Positions 1 to 8,637 are shown, counted from the first letter of the stretch. The stretch: 64,000 bases of DNA from Streptomyces sp. JB150 (GCF_011193355.1 NZ_CP049780.1:2968169-3032168), one strand, 5' to 3'. Notes: generated from the letters alone by a model not told the origin. A program made the numbers and translations.

Positions 1-975
1 GCGTCGCCGCGTCCGTGGCCTCGTCGGGCGCGTCGGCGACCGGACCGGCGGATGGCGCGTAGTCGGCGCGATAGCCCCAGGTGGTGCCACCTGCCGCCTT
101 GCAGCAGGTGCCGTTCCCGAGGGGTGTGATGTTGGACGTCCAGGCGTGCGTCAGCTCGCCCATGGCGTCGTAGGTGAAGCACTGGGTGTCCCACGTCCTG
201 GTGCCGCTCGCGCTCACCAGCTCGCGCATGCTGGACGTGATCGTGCCGGAGACGTCGTAGGAGTATCGGTTGTCCGTGATGCGGTGGGTCGCCGTTTCGC
301 GGTCGGCCACGGTGCGCTGGAGACGGCCGGTGCTCGGATCGATGAAGTTCGTCGTCCACACGCGGTAGGGCTGCGCGGCGGAGACCGTGCGCAGGGCCTC
401 GCCGAAGGGCGAGTAGGTGACGTCCGACGTGTACCAGGTCAGACCCGAGGTCGACTCCGGGAGGCCGTCGGTGTTGTAGCGCGTGACGACCTTTTCCCGT
501 GCCAGGCCGCCCTTCTCCGGCAGAGTGACCGACTGCGGCTTCCCTGTGGGCGTGTACGTATAGGTGTACGCGTACGTGCCGGAGAGGCCCGTCGTCATTG
601 AGTTCGCCGGGATGACGGTCTCGCTTCGGGTGACGTTGTACTCGGCGTCGTACCCGTTGACGCGGTTGACGTAGTCGCCGTTCGAGGTACGTCTGATGGA
701 CTCCGCCGGCTTGCCGATTCCGCCATACGCCGAGTCGTAGGTGAACGACTTGACGGGGGTGGCCGTCGCGGAGCCTTCCCGCACGTGACGGATACGGCCG
801 AGGGAGTCGTACTCGGTGAACGTCTCCTGCCCACGGGAGTTCTTGACGCGGTACGGGCGGTCGGCCTCGTCGTACCAGGTCTCCGTCGTGCCGGTGTCGG
901 GGTCGGTGGTGGACGTCACCCTGCCGCGAGCGTCGTAGACATAGGACCAGGTGTTTCCGGCGGGGTCGACGACAA
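1..975 (-). pseudogene. RHS/YD-repeat protein, 5'-truncated remnant running off the left edge
   Basis: Read on the minus strand from about 975 to base 1, one frame stays open and encodes typical RHS repeats such as DPAGNTWSYVYDARGRVTS, TWYDEADRPYRVKNSRGQE and FTYDAMGELTHAW. RHS proteins are large, usually secreted or surface-attached polypeptides that form a beta-barrel shell around a C-terminal toxin or effector. There is no start codon or ribosome site. The repeat identity stops at about 975, where the sequence changes into the 3' end of a gene on the other strand, so the 5' part has been lost. The 3' part lies outside the window, so it cannot be seen whether a toxin tip follows. Codon use is less GC-rich at third positions than in neighbouring genes, which fits horizontally acquired DNA. 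Confidence 0.8.
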
Positions 976-1051
976 GTCCGCACTCACCGGTTCCGGAACG
1001 CAGATCATCGGTCCCACGACGTACTGGAAGACCCGTATCGCCATCGGCTGA
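973..1051 (+). pseudogene. 3' end of an unidentified plus-strand gene
   Basis: The last 25 or so codons before the TGA at 1049-1051 read SALTGSGTQIIGPTTY then WKTRIAIG. Third positions here are mostly G/C on the plus strand, while the minus-strand RHS frame across the same bases is poor in third-position G/C. A strong stem-loop follows 16 bases after the stop. Together this suggests the tail of a real gene whose body was lost or displaced when the RHS segment was joined at about 975. I do not recognise the family. It could also be chance coding potential. Confidence 0.4.
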
Positions 1052-1066
1052 GGCATGATCGGCCGG

Positions 1067-1100
1067 GGAGGGGCCTCGCCTGTGCGGGCGAGGCCCCTCC
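1067..1100. terminator. Bidirectional stem-loop terminator
   Basis: A perfect 14-bp inverted repeat (1067-1080 against 1087-1100) with a 6-base loop lies between two converging reading frames: the plus-strand remnant ending at 1051 and the minus-strand lysR-type gene ending at 1115. It has no long T run, which is usual for Streptomyces terminators. Confidence 0.8.
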
Positions 1101-1114
1101 TGCGTGTCACTGTG

Positions 1115-2158
1115 TCACTTGGGTGTCGTTGCCAGCGAAACGTCCAGGCCCGGCACCCAGCTCCCCGCCGGGCGGCGCAACCACTGCCCCTCCGCTGCCA
1201 GTTCCGCCGCCGCCCTCCGCAGCGCGTCCAAGCCCGGATGGTTCAGGCCCTTGCGCCACACCAGTGAGACGGGTGACAGGGGGACCGGGTCGACCAGCGG
1301 GCGCAGGACGCAGCCGCGCAGAGGCGGGAAGTCGACCACGGCGAGTACCGGATAGCCGCCCTTGGACATGATCCGCTCGAATTCCTCGTCGCCGACGGCG
1401 AGGGGGACCGGTGGGGCCACCTTGATGCCCCGGCCTTCGAAGAGGCGGTGGGCGAGGTCGGTCCACTCGGGGGTGCGGGGGTTTCCGGCGCCGGCGTAGA
1501 CCGTTTCGCCCGCCAGCTCGGTCAGGGGGACGGTCTCCCGGGAGGCCAGGCGGTGGTGTTCGGGGAGGACGATGGCCATGGGTTCGAAGCGGACCGGCTG
1601 GTGCTCCAACTGGCGCCGCAGCGCCGGGTCGAGGCCCGCGTAGCGGCCGAAGGACGCGTCCAGGCGGCCCGCGACCAGGTCCTCCGCCGCGCCGGTGAGG
1701 CCGCTCTCGTAGCGGGCCATCAGCTCCAGTTCGGGGGCGAGTTCGCGGGCGCGGTGCAGGACGCGGCGCGGGGTGCCGAGGCCGGCGGAGTTGAGGTCGA
1801 CGAGCAGGGGGCGGGCCTGGCCGAAGGCGGCGAGGAGTTCGTCCTGGGCCGCGAGGACGCGGCGTGCGTACGGCAGCAGCCGTTCGCCGTCGTCGGTGAG
1901 GGTCACCTGGCGGGTCGTGCGGACGAACAGCTCCGCGCCCAGCTCCCGTTCCAGCCGCCGTACGTCACGGCTCAGCGCCTGCTGGGCGACGTAGAGGCGC
2001 GTGGCGGCGCGGGTGAAGTGCAGTTCCTCGGCGACGGTGACGAAGGCGCGCAGGAGACGGGGGTCTATGGAGCGGGAGTCTGTGGGGCGGGACTGCGCGC
2101 GGCGGGACTCCGCGGGGCGGGACTCCGCGGGGCGAAACTTTGCGGGGCGGGCGGGCAC
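1115..2158 (-). CDS. LysR-family transcriptional regulator
   Basis: The protein has 347 residues. After an unusual N-terminal extension of about 30 residues comes a standard LysR winged helix-turn-helix (DPRLLRAFVTVAEELHFTRA through RLYVAQQALSRDVRRLERE), then the periplasmic-binding-like effector domain. The GTG at 2158 is the only start that keeps the HTH; there is no start codon at the usual family position just before DPRLL. The extension is encoded by five 15-bp tandem units and reads as a pentapeptide repeat of the SRPAE type. The gene is divergent from the MFS gene at 2243, the classic arrangement in which a LysR protein controls its neighbour. The effector is unknown. Confidence 0.88.
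   Translation of the reverse strand: MPARPAKFRPAESRPAESRRAQSRPTDSRSIDPRLLRAFVTVAEELHFTRAATRLYVAQQALSRDVRRLERELGAELFVRTTRQVTLTDDGERLLPYARRVLAAQDELLAAFGQARPLLVDLNSAGLGTPRRVLHRARELAPELELMARYESGLTGAAEDLVAGRLDASFGRYAGLDPALRRQLEHQPVRFEPMAIVLPEHHRLASRETVPLTELAGETVYAGAGNPRTPEWTDLAHRLFEGRGIKVAPPVPLAVGDEEFERIMSKGGYPVLAVVDFPPLRGCVLRPLVDPVPLSPVSLVWRKGLNHPGLDALRRAAAELAAEGQWLRRPAGSWVPGLDVSLATTPK
2072..2146. repeat. Five 15-bp tandem repeats inside the lysR-type gene
   Basis: Units at 2072-2086, 2087-2101, 2102-2116, 2117-2131 and 2132-2146 follow the pattern gcgggactccgcggg. The third and fourth units are identical and the outer ones diverged. The unit length keeps the reading frame, so it adds pentapeptides to the LysR N-terminus. 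Confidence 0.85.
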
Positions 2159-2242
2159 CGGGCGAATTTACAACACGGGTGCGTCAATCGGTCTCGAACA
2201 GGTGTTGGACCGCTTGATCGGGTCCGGGGGACGGTGTTCCCC
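2159..2242. promoter_or_regulatory. Divergent lysR/MFS promoter region with an inverted repeat
   Basis: These 84 bases between the two divergent starts hold an inverted repeat CAACAC (about 2170-2175) and GTGTTG (about 2199-2207) separated by roughly 25 bases. Spaced half-sites of this kind are typical LysR binding sites, but no tight T-N11-A box is obvious. No clear -35/-10 pair is visible. Confidence 0.4.
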
Positions 2243-3439
2243 ATGCCGTACCGAGATCTCTTCGCCCGCCCGGGCGCCAAGGCCTTCACCGCCGGGAACC
2301 TGATCGCCCGCCTGCCGATGGGCATGTTCAGCGTGAGCGCGGTCGTGATGATCGCCGGGTCGCGCGGCTCGTACGCCCTCGCCGGCGCCGTGACCGCGAC
2401 CGGGCTCGCCGCCACCGCGCTGGTCGCGCCCTGGACGGCCCGGCTGGTCGACCGGTACGGCCAGGCCCGGATCGCCGTGCCCGCCACCCTCCTGGCCTGC
2501 CTCGGCAGCATCGCCCTGGTGCTGTGCGTCCGCCACGGCGCCCCCGACTGGACCCTGTTCGCCGCCTACGCCGCCACCGCCACCACCCCCAACATCGGCG
2601 GCATGGCCCGCGCCCGCTGGGCCCGTCTGCTGGACGGCGACCCGGCGTCGCTCCACACGGCGAACGCCTTCGAGCAGGCGGCCGACGAGCTGTGCTTCAT
2701 GCTCGGCCCGGTCCTCGCGGCCTTCCTGTGCGGGACGCTCTTCCCCGAGGCGGGCACGCTCCTCGCCGTTGTCCTGCTCCTGACCGGTGTCCTGCTGTTC
2801 GCCGCCGCGCGCGGCACCGAGCCGCCGCCCGCGGGGGCGGCCGCGCGCGGCACGTCGCCGATCCGCGCGCCCGGTATCCCGCCGCTGCTCGCGGTCTGCG
2901 TCGCCGTGGGCACGGTGTTCGGGGCCATGGAGGTCGTCACGCTCGCGTTCGCGGACGCGCGCGGGCAGCAGACGGCGGCCGGGCTCGTCCTCGGGCTGCA
3001 GGCGGCCGGGTCGTGCGCGGCCGGGCTGGTGTACGGCAGGGTCCGGCCGGGCGGTCCGGCCGAGACCCGGTACGTCCGGTGCATCGCCGCCATGGCCGCG
3101 CTGCTCACCCTCCCCCTGCTCGCCGCCGCGCTCACCGGCTCGCTCGTCGTCCTCGCGGGCGCGCTGCTGATCGCCGGGATGGCGACCGCGCCGACGATGG
3201 TGACCGGCATGGCGCTCGTGCAGCAGCGCACGCCCGAGGGGCGGCTCAACGAGGGGATGACGCTGGCGGTGACCGGTCTGCTGGGCGGGATCGCCTGCGG
3301 CAGCGCGGTGGGCGGCTGGACGGCGGAGCACGTGTCGGTGACGGCCGGGTACGGGGTGCCGGTCGCGGCGGCCGTGACGGCGCTGGCCCTGTCCCCCGGC
3401 ATCCGCCGGCCCGTGCCGCTCGTCGCCTCGCTCCGCTGA
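2243..3439 (+). CDS. MFS transporter
   Basis: The protein has 398 residues and about 12 hydrophobic segments, starting ATG at 2243 (MPYRDLFARPGAKAFTAGNL). The loop after the second helix reads WTARLVDRYGQARIAVPA, a variant of the MFS signature between helices 2 and 3. An upstream in-frame extension exists but overlaps the divergent regulator and is not part of the gene. Residues around 120-150 (NIGGMARARWARLLDG) resemble putative drug or metabolite exporters of actinomycetes. The substrate cannot be deduced; control by the divergent LysR protein is the likeliest arrangement. Confidence 0.85.
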   Translation: MPYRDLFARPGAKAFTAGNLIARLPMGMFSVSAVVMIAGSRGSYALAGAVTATGLAATALVAPWTARLVDRYGQARIAVPATLLACLGSIALVLCVRHGAPDWTLFAAYAATATTPNIGGMARARWARLLDGDPASLHTANAFEQAADELCFMLGPVLAAFLCGTLFPEAGTLLAVVLLLTGVLLFAAARGTEPPPAGAAARGTSPIRAPGIPPLLAVCVAVGTVFGAMEVVTLAFADARGQQTAAGLVLGLQAAGSCAAGLVYGRVRPGGPAETRYVRCIAAMAALLTLPLLAAALTGSLVVLAGALLIAGMATAPTMVTGMALVQQRTPEGRLNEGMTLAVTGLLGGIACGSAVGGWTAEHVSVTAGYGVPVAAAVTALALSPGIRRPVPLVASLR

Positions 3440-3499
3440 TCCACCGGGATTGCCGCCCGACCCATTGACGGCCCTCCGGGCCCCCCATACCTTCGCTCG

Positions 3500-3513
3500 T
3501 CGAAGCGCTTCGA
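3500..3513. promoter_or_regulatory. LacI-type operator upstream of the lacI-family gene
   Basis: A perfect 14-bp palindrome TCGAAGCGCTTCGA with a central CG sits 35 bases before the lacI-family start codon. LacI/GalR regulators typically bind palindromes with this central CG, so the site probably mediates autoregulation. Confidence 0.7.
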
Positions 3514-3547
3514 TGACCCGCGCGTCACGCATCGATCCGGGGGACTG

Positions 3548-4567
3548 ATGGTCAAGATCACGGATGTGGCCCGGCACGCCGGGGTCTCCCCCAGCACCGT
3601 GTCGTACACGCTCAGCGGCAAACGGCCGATCTCCGAGGAGACCCGGCGCCGCGTGCAGGAGTCCATCCGCGCCCTCGGCTACCGCCCGCACGCCGCCCGG
3701 TCGGCGTACGGCGGCAGGACGAACGTCCTCGCCCTGGTCCTGCCGCTGCACGCGGGCGTCCACGTCCCCGTGGCCATGGACCTGGCGGTGTCGGTGGTGA
3801 ACGCGGCACGGGCGTACGACCACGACGTACTGATCCTGACGCGGCACGACGGCCGGGACGGCGAGGACGGTTTGCCCCGGCTGGCGGAGACCCCCCTGGT
3901 GGACGCGCTGATCGTGACGGACGTCCGGCTGCACGATCCACGGCTGCCGCTGCTGCGCGACCTGCACCGGCCGGTGGTGCTGATCGGCTACGCGGCGGAC
4001 CGGACCGCACCGACGTGCGTCGACCTGGACTTCGCGGCGGCGGGCGAGGCTTGCGTGGACCACCTGGCGGCCCTCGGTCACCGCGCGGTGGCCCTGATCG
4101 GCTCGCCGCCGGAGGTCTACGTCCGCCGCACCGTCTACGCCCAGCGCCTCGTCCAGGGGTTCACCGCCGCCGCCGACCGCCACGGCCTGTCCTCCGCCGT
4201 CCACCCGTGTGCGGCGACTCCCGAGGCGGCCCGCGCGACCGCGGAACGGCTGCTGCGCGAGCAGCCGGCGCTGACCGGTGTCGTCGTCCACAACGAGGCG
4301 GTCCTGGATGTCCTGCTCGACGCCTTCGGCCGGCTCGGCCTGCGCGTGCCCGACGACCTCTCCGTCGTCGCCCTGTGCCCCACCGCACAGGCGGAGTCCG
4401 CCCGCGTCCCGCTCACCTCGGTCGCCCTCCCGGCCACCGAAATCGGCACCCGCGCGGTGGACCTCCTGATACGCGAGCTGAACGGCGAGCAGGTCCCGGC
4501 GACCACCCTGCTGCCCCCGCGGCTGGCCGTGCGGGCGAGCACGGCGCGGCGGCGCTCATCGGCGTGA
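3548..4567 (+). CDS. LacI-family transcriptional regulator
   Basis: The protein has 339 residues, the usual LacI/GalR length. The N-terminal HTH and hinge read VKITDVARHAGVSPSTVSYT then LSGKRPISEETRRRVQESIR, ending with the hinge helix RALGYRPHAARS. Residues from about 60 form the sugar-binding type effector domain. The ATG at 3548 has a purine-rich ribosome site (ggggga) 5 bases upstream. No sugar transporter or hydrolase lies next to it, so its target is not evident; the palindrome at 3500 suggests it regulates itself. The ABC sugar importer 15 kb away is a possible but unsupported target. Confidence 0.9.
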   Translation: MVKITDVARHAGVSPSTVSYTLSGKRPISEETRRRVQESIRALGYRPHAARSAYGGRTNVLALVLPLHAGVHVPVAMDLAVSVVNAARAYDHDVLILTRHDGRDGEDGLPRLAETPLVDALIVTDVRLHDPRLPLLRDLHRPVVLIGYAADRTAPTCVDLDFAAAGEACVDHLAALGHRAVALIGSPPEVYVRRTVYAQRLVQGFTAAADRHGLSSAVHPCAATPEAARATAERLLREQPALTGVVVHNEAVLDVLLDAFGRLGLRVPDDLSVVALCPTAQAESARVPLTSVALPATEIGTRAVDLLIRELNGEQVPATTLLPPRLAVRASTARRRSSA

Positions 4568-4624
4568 GGCCAGGGACGCTCGTGGCCCTGAGACCCGGCG
4601 GGCGTGACAAAGGCCATGACAAAG

Positions 4625-4650
4625 GCCCTGCCGCTCGCAAGCGACAGGGC
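4625..4650 (-). terminator. Terminator of ssrA
   Basis: Two stem segments (GCCCTG with CAGGGC and CGCT with AGCG, one mismatch between) form a hairpin directly downstream of the tmRNA 3' end on the minus strand. It is followed by a CTTTGTC stretch. Confidence 0.7.
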
Positions 4651-4670
4651 CCGTGCCCACATGGGGTAAG

Positions 4671-5067
4671 TGGAGATGGCGGGAATCGAACCCGCGTCCA
4701 ACGGTGTGGAACCAGGGCTTCTCCGTGTGCAGTCTGGTGCGATTTTCTCAGCCCTCCGGATCACCCAGACAAGTCCGGAACGGGCTCAGTCACTGTGTGG
4801 TTTCCCTCTTCACCCCGTGACCGGGATCGAGGTTTAGTTCCCTAGCTGATGCCAGGATCCGGGTCGGGAACAGCCCCGGGCTGACACTCCCTTGGTAGGA
4901 GGCTCGCTTCGCTACCTGAGATCAGGCAGCGAGGGCGAAGGCCTGCTGGGAGGAATCGCGCTTGGTGTTGGCGATTATTTTTTTCGGCCTGTGGTTTACG
5001 AGATCATGGCCGCTTCCTCGACACGCTTCCCCTGCTTCGACAGCCGCTGTCGAAACCGATCATCCCC
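4671..5067 (-). ncRNA. ssrA: Transfer-messenger RNA (tmRNA)
   Basis: tmRNA rescues stalled ribosomes with SmpB and tags the truncated protein for degradation. The 5' end GGGGATG (5067-5061) pairs with CATCTCC at the 3' end (4678-4672), forming the acceptor stem. The T arm GCGGGTTCGATTCCCGC lies near the 3' end. The resume codon is GCC at 4972-4970, and the tag ANTKRDSSQQAFALAA ends with TGA at 4924-4922. CCA is not encoded. Length is about 397 nt. A TATGAT (minus strand, 5119-5114) about 47 bases upstream could be the -10 of a precursor, but no good -35 accompanies it. smpB lies directly upstream on the same strand, the two partners side by side. Confidence 0.96.
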
Positions 5068-5167
5068 ATGTTGATTTGTCAATCACCGCACCCAACGTGT
5101 GAGTGCAGAGGCCATCATACGGGGTCAACGGTCCCCGGTGCCACCGTATTCCCTGGCCCGGACGGAG

Positions 5168-5647
5168 CTACGCCCGCTGCTTGCGCCGCACGGCAGAGAT
5201 CGCGCGCTCGGCCTCGCGCCGGTCCTGCTTCTCGCGCAGCGTCTGCCGCTTGTCGTACTCCTTCTTGCCCTTCGCCAGCGCGATCTCGACCTTGGCGCGG
5301 CCGTCCTTGAAGTACAGGGACAGCGGGACGATCGTGTGGCCGGTCTCCTGGGACTTGGACTCCAGCTTGTCGATCTCCGCGCGGTGCAGCAGCAGCTTGC
5401 GCTTGCGGCGGGCGCTGTGGTTGGTCCAGGTGCCCTGGCTGTACTCGGGCACGTGCACGTTGTAGAGCCACGCCTCGTGCCCGTCCATCTGGACGAACCC
5501 GTCGACCAGCGAGGCGCGCCCCTGGCGCAGTGACTTCACCTCGGTACCGGTGAGGACGAGACCCGCCTCGTAGGTGTCGATGATGAGGTAGTCGTGCCGC
5601 GCCTTCTTGTTCTGCGCGATCAGTTTGCGCCCTTTTTCCTTAGCCAT
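5168..5647 (-). CDS. smpB: SsrA-binding protein SmpB
   Basis: SmpB binds the tRNA-like part of tmRNA and carries it to stalled ribosomes; its C-terminal tail enters the empty mRNA channel. The 159 residues contain the family core [21 protein letters not shown] and [18 protein letters not shown], a basic patch RRKRKLLLH and the tail [20 protein letters not shown]. The start was taken at ATG 5647 (MAKEKGRK), preceded by GGGCGG. An in-frame ATG four codons upstream (5659) has no ribosome site. tmRNA follows 100 bases downstream on the same strand. Confidence 0.96.
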   Translation of the reverse strand: MAKEKGRKLIAQNKKARHDYLIIDTYEAGLVLTGTEVKSLRQGRASLVDGFVQMDGHEAWLYNVHVPEYSQGTWTNHSARRKRKLLLHRAEIDKLESKSQETGHTIVPLSLYFKDGRAKVEIALAKGKKEYDKRQTLREKQDRREAERAISAVRRKQRA

Positions 5648-5766
5648 AGTGCCGCCCATTTTCGCACTACGCGGGGGGTGCGGGGGAAGTCATTATGCGT
5701 GGGTGCCGCCGGGCCGGGCGCACGGTGCCAGGCGCCGGGAGCCCGGCATGACCGGCGGGACGCCCC

Positions 5767-6930
5767 CTAGCCCCCGAGGCCCGTCAGGATTGTCCCCGCG
5801 CGGCGCAGCGCGTCCTGGTCGGCCTCCAGGTCGGGGGTGATGCCCCGCCCGTCGACCGCGCGGCCGGAGGGGGTGCGGTAGTGGCCCACGGTCAGCTCGG
5901 CGACGGAGCCGTCGGGCAGCCGACTCGGCATCTGGACCGAGCCCTTGCCGAAGGTGCGGGAGCCGACGACGACCGCGCGGCCCCGGTCCTGCAGGGCCCC
6001 GGTCAGCAGCTCGGCCGCGCTCATGGTGCCGCCGTCGACGAGCGCGACCAGGGGTCTTTCGGTGTCGCCGCCGGGTGCGGCGTGCAGGGCGCGCTGCTCG
6101 CCCTCGACGTCGTACGTGGCGACCAGGCCGCCGTCGAGGAAGGCGGAGGCGGTGGTGACGGCCTCGGTGACCAGGCCGCCGGAGTTGCCGCGCAGGTCGA
6201 GGATGATCCCGCCGTCGCGCGGGGCCCGCCGGACCGCGTCGCGAACGGTGCCGCCGGTGCCCTTGGTGAAGGCGCCTATGGTGATGAGGGTGTTCCCGTC
6301 GGGGAGGGTGCGGACGGTCACCGTGTCCGTGGAGAGCCGGGCCCGGCGCAGGGTGAGGCTCCACGCGCGCGTGCCGCGCTCCAGGCCGAGCCGTACCGGC
6401 GTACCGGCGGGCGCGTCGGTGGCGTCGCCGCGCAGTAACGAGACCACGTCGGTGACCGGCAGGCCGTCGACCGCGCGGCCGTCGACGCTGCGCAGCCGGT
6501 CGCCCGCGCGGACCCCTGCTTCGGCCGCGGGCGAGCCGGCGGCGACCTTGGTCACCTCGATCCGCCCGTCGCGCTCCCGTCGCGCCCACAGTCCGACGCC
6601 CGTGTAGGCGCCGTCCAGGGCGTCCTCGAACTCCTCGTACTCGCCCTGCGAGTACACGGCGTCCCAGCGGTTCCCGCTGCGGCTGACGGCGCGTTCGGCG
6701 GCCTCCAGGGGCGACGTGCCGTCGGCCATCGCGCGCGCGGCGGCGTCCCGGACCTCGTCGGGGCGGGCCGCGGGGGTGGCCGCGCGGGACGGGCCGGGCG
6801 CCGGCCCCCGCTCGGTGCCGGGCAGGGAGCCCGTCGTGGCACCGGCGACGAGCACGCTCGTGAACACCAGTGTCAGGGCGGCCCCGCGGCGTGTGCGGCG
6901 GGGCTGACAGAACAGGTCACGACCTGACAT
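5767..6930 (-). CDS. S41 C-terminal processing peptidase (CtpA type), contains a TTA codon
   Basis: The protein has 387 residues: a cytoplasmic start, a hydrophobic segment at about 17-35 (signal anchor or signal peptide), a linker, a PDZ domain at about 110-185 (GVGLWARRE through GAGDRLRSVDGRAVDGLP) and the S41 catalytic domain. The catalytic Ser304 lies in DGGTMSAAELLTG and the Lys329 in SRTFGKGSVQMP. Such proteases trim or degrade exported proteins outside the membrane. Leu165 is encoded by TTA (6438-6436), the codon read by the developmental bldA tRNA in Streptomyces, so the protein is probably made late. The start ATG 6930 lacks a clear ribosome site. It lies downstream of ftsEX beyond a terminator. 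Confidence 0.9.
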   Translation of the reverse strand: MSGRDLFCQPRRTRRGAALTLVFTSVLVAGATTGSLPGTERGPAPGPSRAATPAARPDEVRDAAARAMADGTSPLEAAERAVSRSGNRWDAVYSQGEYEEFEDALDGAYTGVGLWARRERDGRIEVTKVAAGSPAAEAGVRAGDRLRSVDGRAVDGLPVTDVVSLLRGDATDAPAGTPVRLGLERGTRAWSLTLRRARLSTDTVTVRTLPDGNTLITIGAFTKGTGGTVRDAVRRAPRDGGIILDLRGNSGGLVTEAVTTASAFLDGGLVATYDVEGEQRALHAAPGGDTERPLVALVDGGTMSAAELLTGALQDRGRAVVVGSRTFGKGSVQMPSRLPDGSVAELTVGHYRTPSGRAVDGRGITPDLEADQDALRRAGTILTGLGG

Positions 6931-6954
6931 GGCGGTGAGTCTAGGACAACACGA

Positions 6955-6986
6955 AGGGCCGCACGGTCCGTTGACCGTGCGGCCCT
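6955..6986. terminator. Stem-loop terminator after ftsX
   Basis: A perfect 14-bp stem (6955-6968 with 6973-6986) and a CGTT loop lie 12 bases past the ftsX stop and just before the S41 peptidase gene. It separates the ftsEX transcript from the protease gene. Confidence 0.8.
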
Positions 6987-6998
6987 CGTTGGCGTGCG

Positions 6999-7916
6999 TC
7001 ACACCTTCAAGTACTTGCGCAGCGCGAAGAACGCGGCCAGCGCGGGCATCAGCAGGCTGGTGGCGAGGATGAGCGGCAGCTTCGCCAGGACGGCGTCCCA
7101 GCCGATGAAGTTGATCAGCCGGAGCTGGTCGGCGAGGGCCAGTCCGTGGTCGATGAGGAAGTACCGCGCGGTCACCAGGAAGCCGCACGCGACCGCGCCG
7201 CCGATCAGACCGGCGACCGCGGCCTCCGCGATGAACGGGGCCTGGATGTAGAAGCCGGAGGCGCCGACCAGCCGCATGATGCCGGTCTCGCGGCGCCGGC
7301 TGAACGCCGAGACGCGCACCGTGTTGACGATCAGCATCAGCGCGACGACCAGCATGAGCGCCATCACCGCGCGGGCGGCCCAGTTCATGCCCTCCAGCAG
7401 CTTGAACAGGTTGTCCAGGGTCTCCCGCTGGTCCCGCACGGACTGCACGCCGTCCCGGCCGCTGAACGCGGTCGCGATCACCCGGTACTTCTCCGGGTCC
7501 TTGAGCTTGATGCGGTACGACTCCTGCATCTGGTCCGGCGTCAGCGAGCTGGCCAGCGGGGAGTCGCCGAACTGCTCCTTGTAGTGCTTGTAGGCCTCGT
7601 CCTGCGACTCGTACGTGACGGTGTCGACGACCGGCATCTTCTCCAGGTCGGACTTGATCTGCCGCTTCTGCTCCTCGGTGACCGCGCCCCGGGCGCAGGC
7701 CGGATCGGACTCGGCGTCGGCCTTGTTGCAGAGGTAGATCGAGACGTTGACCTTGTCGTACCAGTAGCCCTTCATGGTGTTGACCTGGTCGGTCATCAGC
7801 AGCGAACCGCCGAACAGGGTCAGCGACAGGGCGACGGAGACGATCACCGCGAAGGTCATCGTGAGATTGCGGCGGAGACCGACACCGATCTCCGACAGAA
7901 CGAACTGGGCGCGCAT
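6999..7916 (-). CDS. ftsX: Cell division ABC transporter permease FtsX
   Basis: FtsX with FtsE forms a mechanotransmission complex that activates peptidoglycan hydrolases outside the membrane. The 305 residues show the FtsX layout: a short cytoplasmic N-terminus (MRAQFVLSEIGVGLRRN), a first membrane helix at about 20-42, a long extracellular domain (about 45-170) and three C-terminal helices, with the family signature FSRRRETGIMRLVGASGFYI between helices 2 and 3. The extracellular domain holds a Cys pair (YLCNKADAESDPACARG). ATG 7916 is 31 bases after the ftsE stop, so the two genes form an operon with ftsE first. Confidence 0.96.
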   Translation of the reverse strand: MRAQFVLSEIGVGLRRNLTMTFAVIVSVALSLTLFGGSLLMTDQVNTMKGYWYDKVNVSIYLCNKADAESDPACARGAVTEEQKRQIKSDLEKMPVVDTVTYESQDEAYKHYKEQFGDSPLASSLTPDQMQESYRIKLKDPEKYRVIATAFSGRDGVQSVRDQRETLDNLFKLLEGMNWAARAVMALMLVVALMLIVNTVRVSAFSRRRETGIMRLVGASGFYIQAPFIAEAAVAGLIGGAVACGFLVTARYFLIDHGLALADQLRLINFIGWDAVLAKLPLILATSLLMPALAAFFALRKYLKV

Positions 7917-7947
7917 GGCGGCTGGTTGTGCCTTTCCGTCGTGGATC

Positions 7948-8637
7948 TCAGTGCTGGTAGCCGTAGACGCCGCGGGCCTGGTCGCGGACGAGGCGGCCCT
8001 TCTCCAGCTCGATGACGCGCTTGCGCATCTGGTCCACGATGTTCTGGTCGTGCGTGGCCATCACGACGGTCGTACCGGTGCGGTTGATCCGGTCGAGCAG
8101 TTTCATGATGCCGACGGAGGTCTGCGGGTCGAGGTTGCCGGTGGGCTCGTCGGCGATCAGCAGTTTGGGCCGGTTGACGAAGGCCCGCGCGATGGCGACG
8201 CGCTGCTGCTCACCGCCGGACAGCTCGCCCGGCATCCGGTCCTCCTTGCCGCCGAGGCCGACCAGCTCGAGCACCTGCGGCACGGACTTGCGGATCTCGC
8301 CGCGGGACTTGCCGATGACCTCCTGGGCGAAGGCCACGTTCTCGGCGACGGTCTTGTTCGGCAGCAGCCGGAAGTCCTGGAAGACCGTCCCCAGCTGGCG
8401 GCGCATGTGCGGCACCTTCCAGTTGGAGAGGCGGGCGAGGTCCTTGCCCAGGACGTGCACCTGTCCCTGGCTGGCCCGCTCCTCGCGGAGGATCAGCCGC
8501 AGGAAGGTGGACTTTCCGGAGCCGGAGGACCCCACGAGGAACACGAACTCGCCCTTCTCGACCTCCAGGGAGACGTCCCTGAGGGCCGGGCGGGTCTGCT
8601 TGGGGTAGACCTTGGAGACATTGTCGAATCGGATCAC
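7948..8637 (-). CDS. ftsE: Cell division ATP-binding protein FtsE
   Basis: FtsE is the ATPase subunit of FtsEX. The 229 residues show Walker A (GSSGSGKST), a Q loop (FQDFRLL), the ABC signature [15 protein letters not shown], Walker B (LLIADEP) and the switch histidine in ATHDQ. The start is GTG 8637 ([14 protein letters not shown]); a longer open frame upstream is an artefact without family similarity. It leads the ftsE-ftsX operon. Confidence 0.96.
   Translation of the reverse strand: MIRFDNVSKVYPKQTRPALRDVSLEVEKGEFVFLVGSSGSGKSTFLRLILREERASQGQVHVLGKDLARLSNWKVPHMRRQLGTVFQDFRLLPNKTVAENVAFAQEVIGKSRGEIRKSVPQVLELVGLGGKEDRMPGELSGGEQQRVAIARAFVNRPKLLIADEPTGNLDPQTSVGIMKLLDRINRTGTTVVMATHDQNIVDQMRKRVIELEKGRLVRDQARGVYGYQH

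Noticed and set aside
1448..2242. N-terminal extension of the MFS gene
   Set aside because: The frame runs opposite the lysR-type gene and its product is not membrane-like; MFS similarity begins at 2243.
5648..5659. Upstream ATG for smpB
   Set aside because: It has no ribosome site and would lengthen the protein beyond the usual 159 residues; the ATG at 5647 fits.
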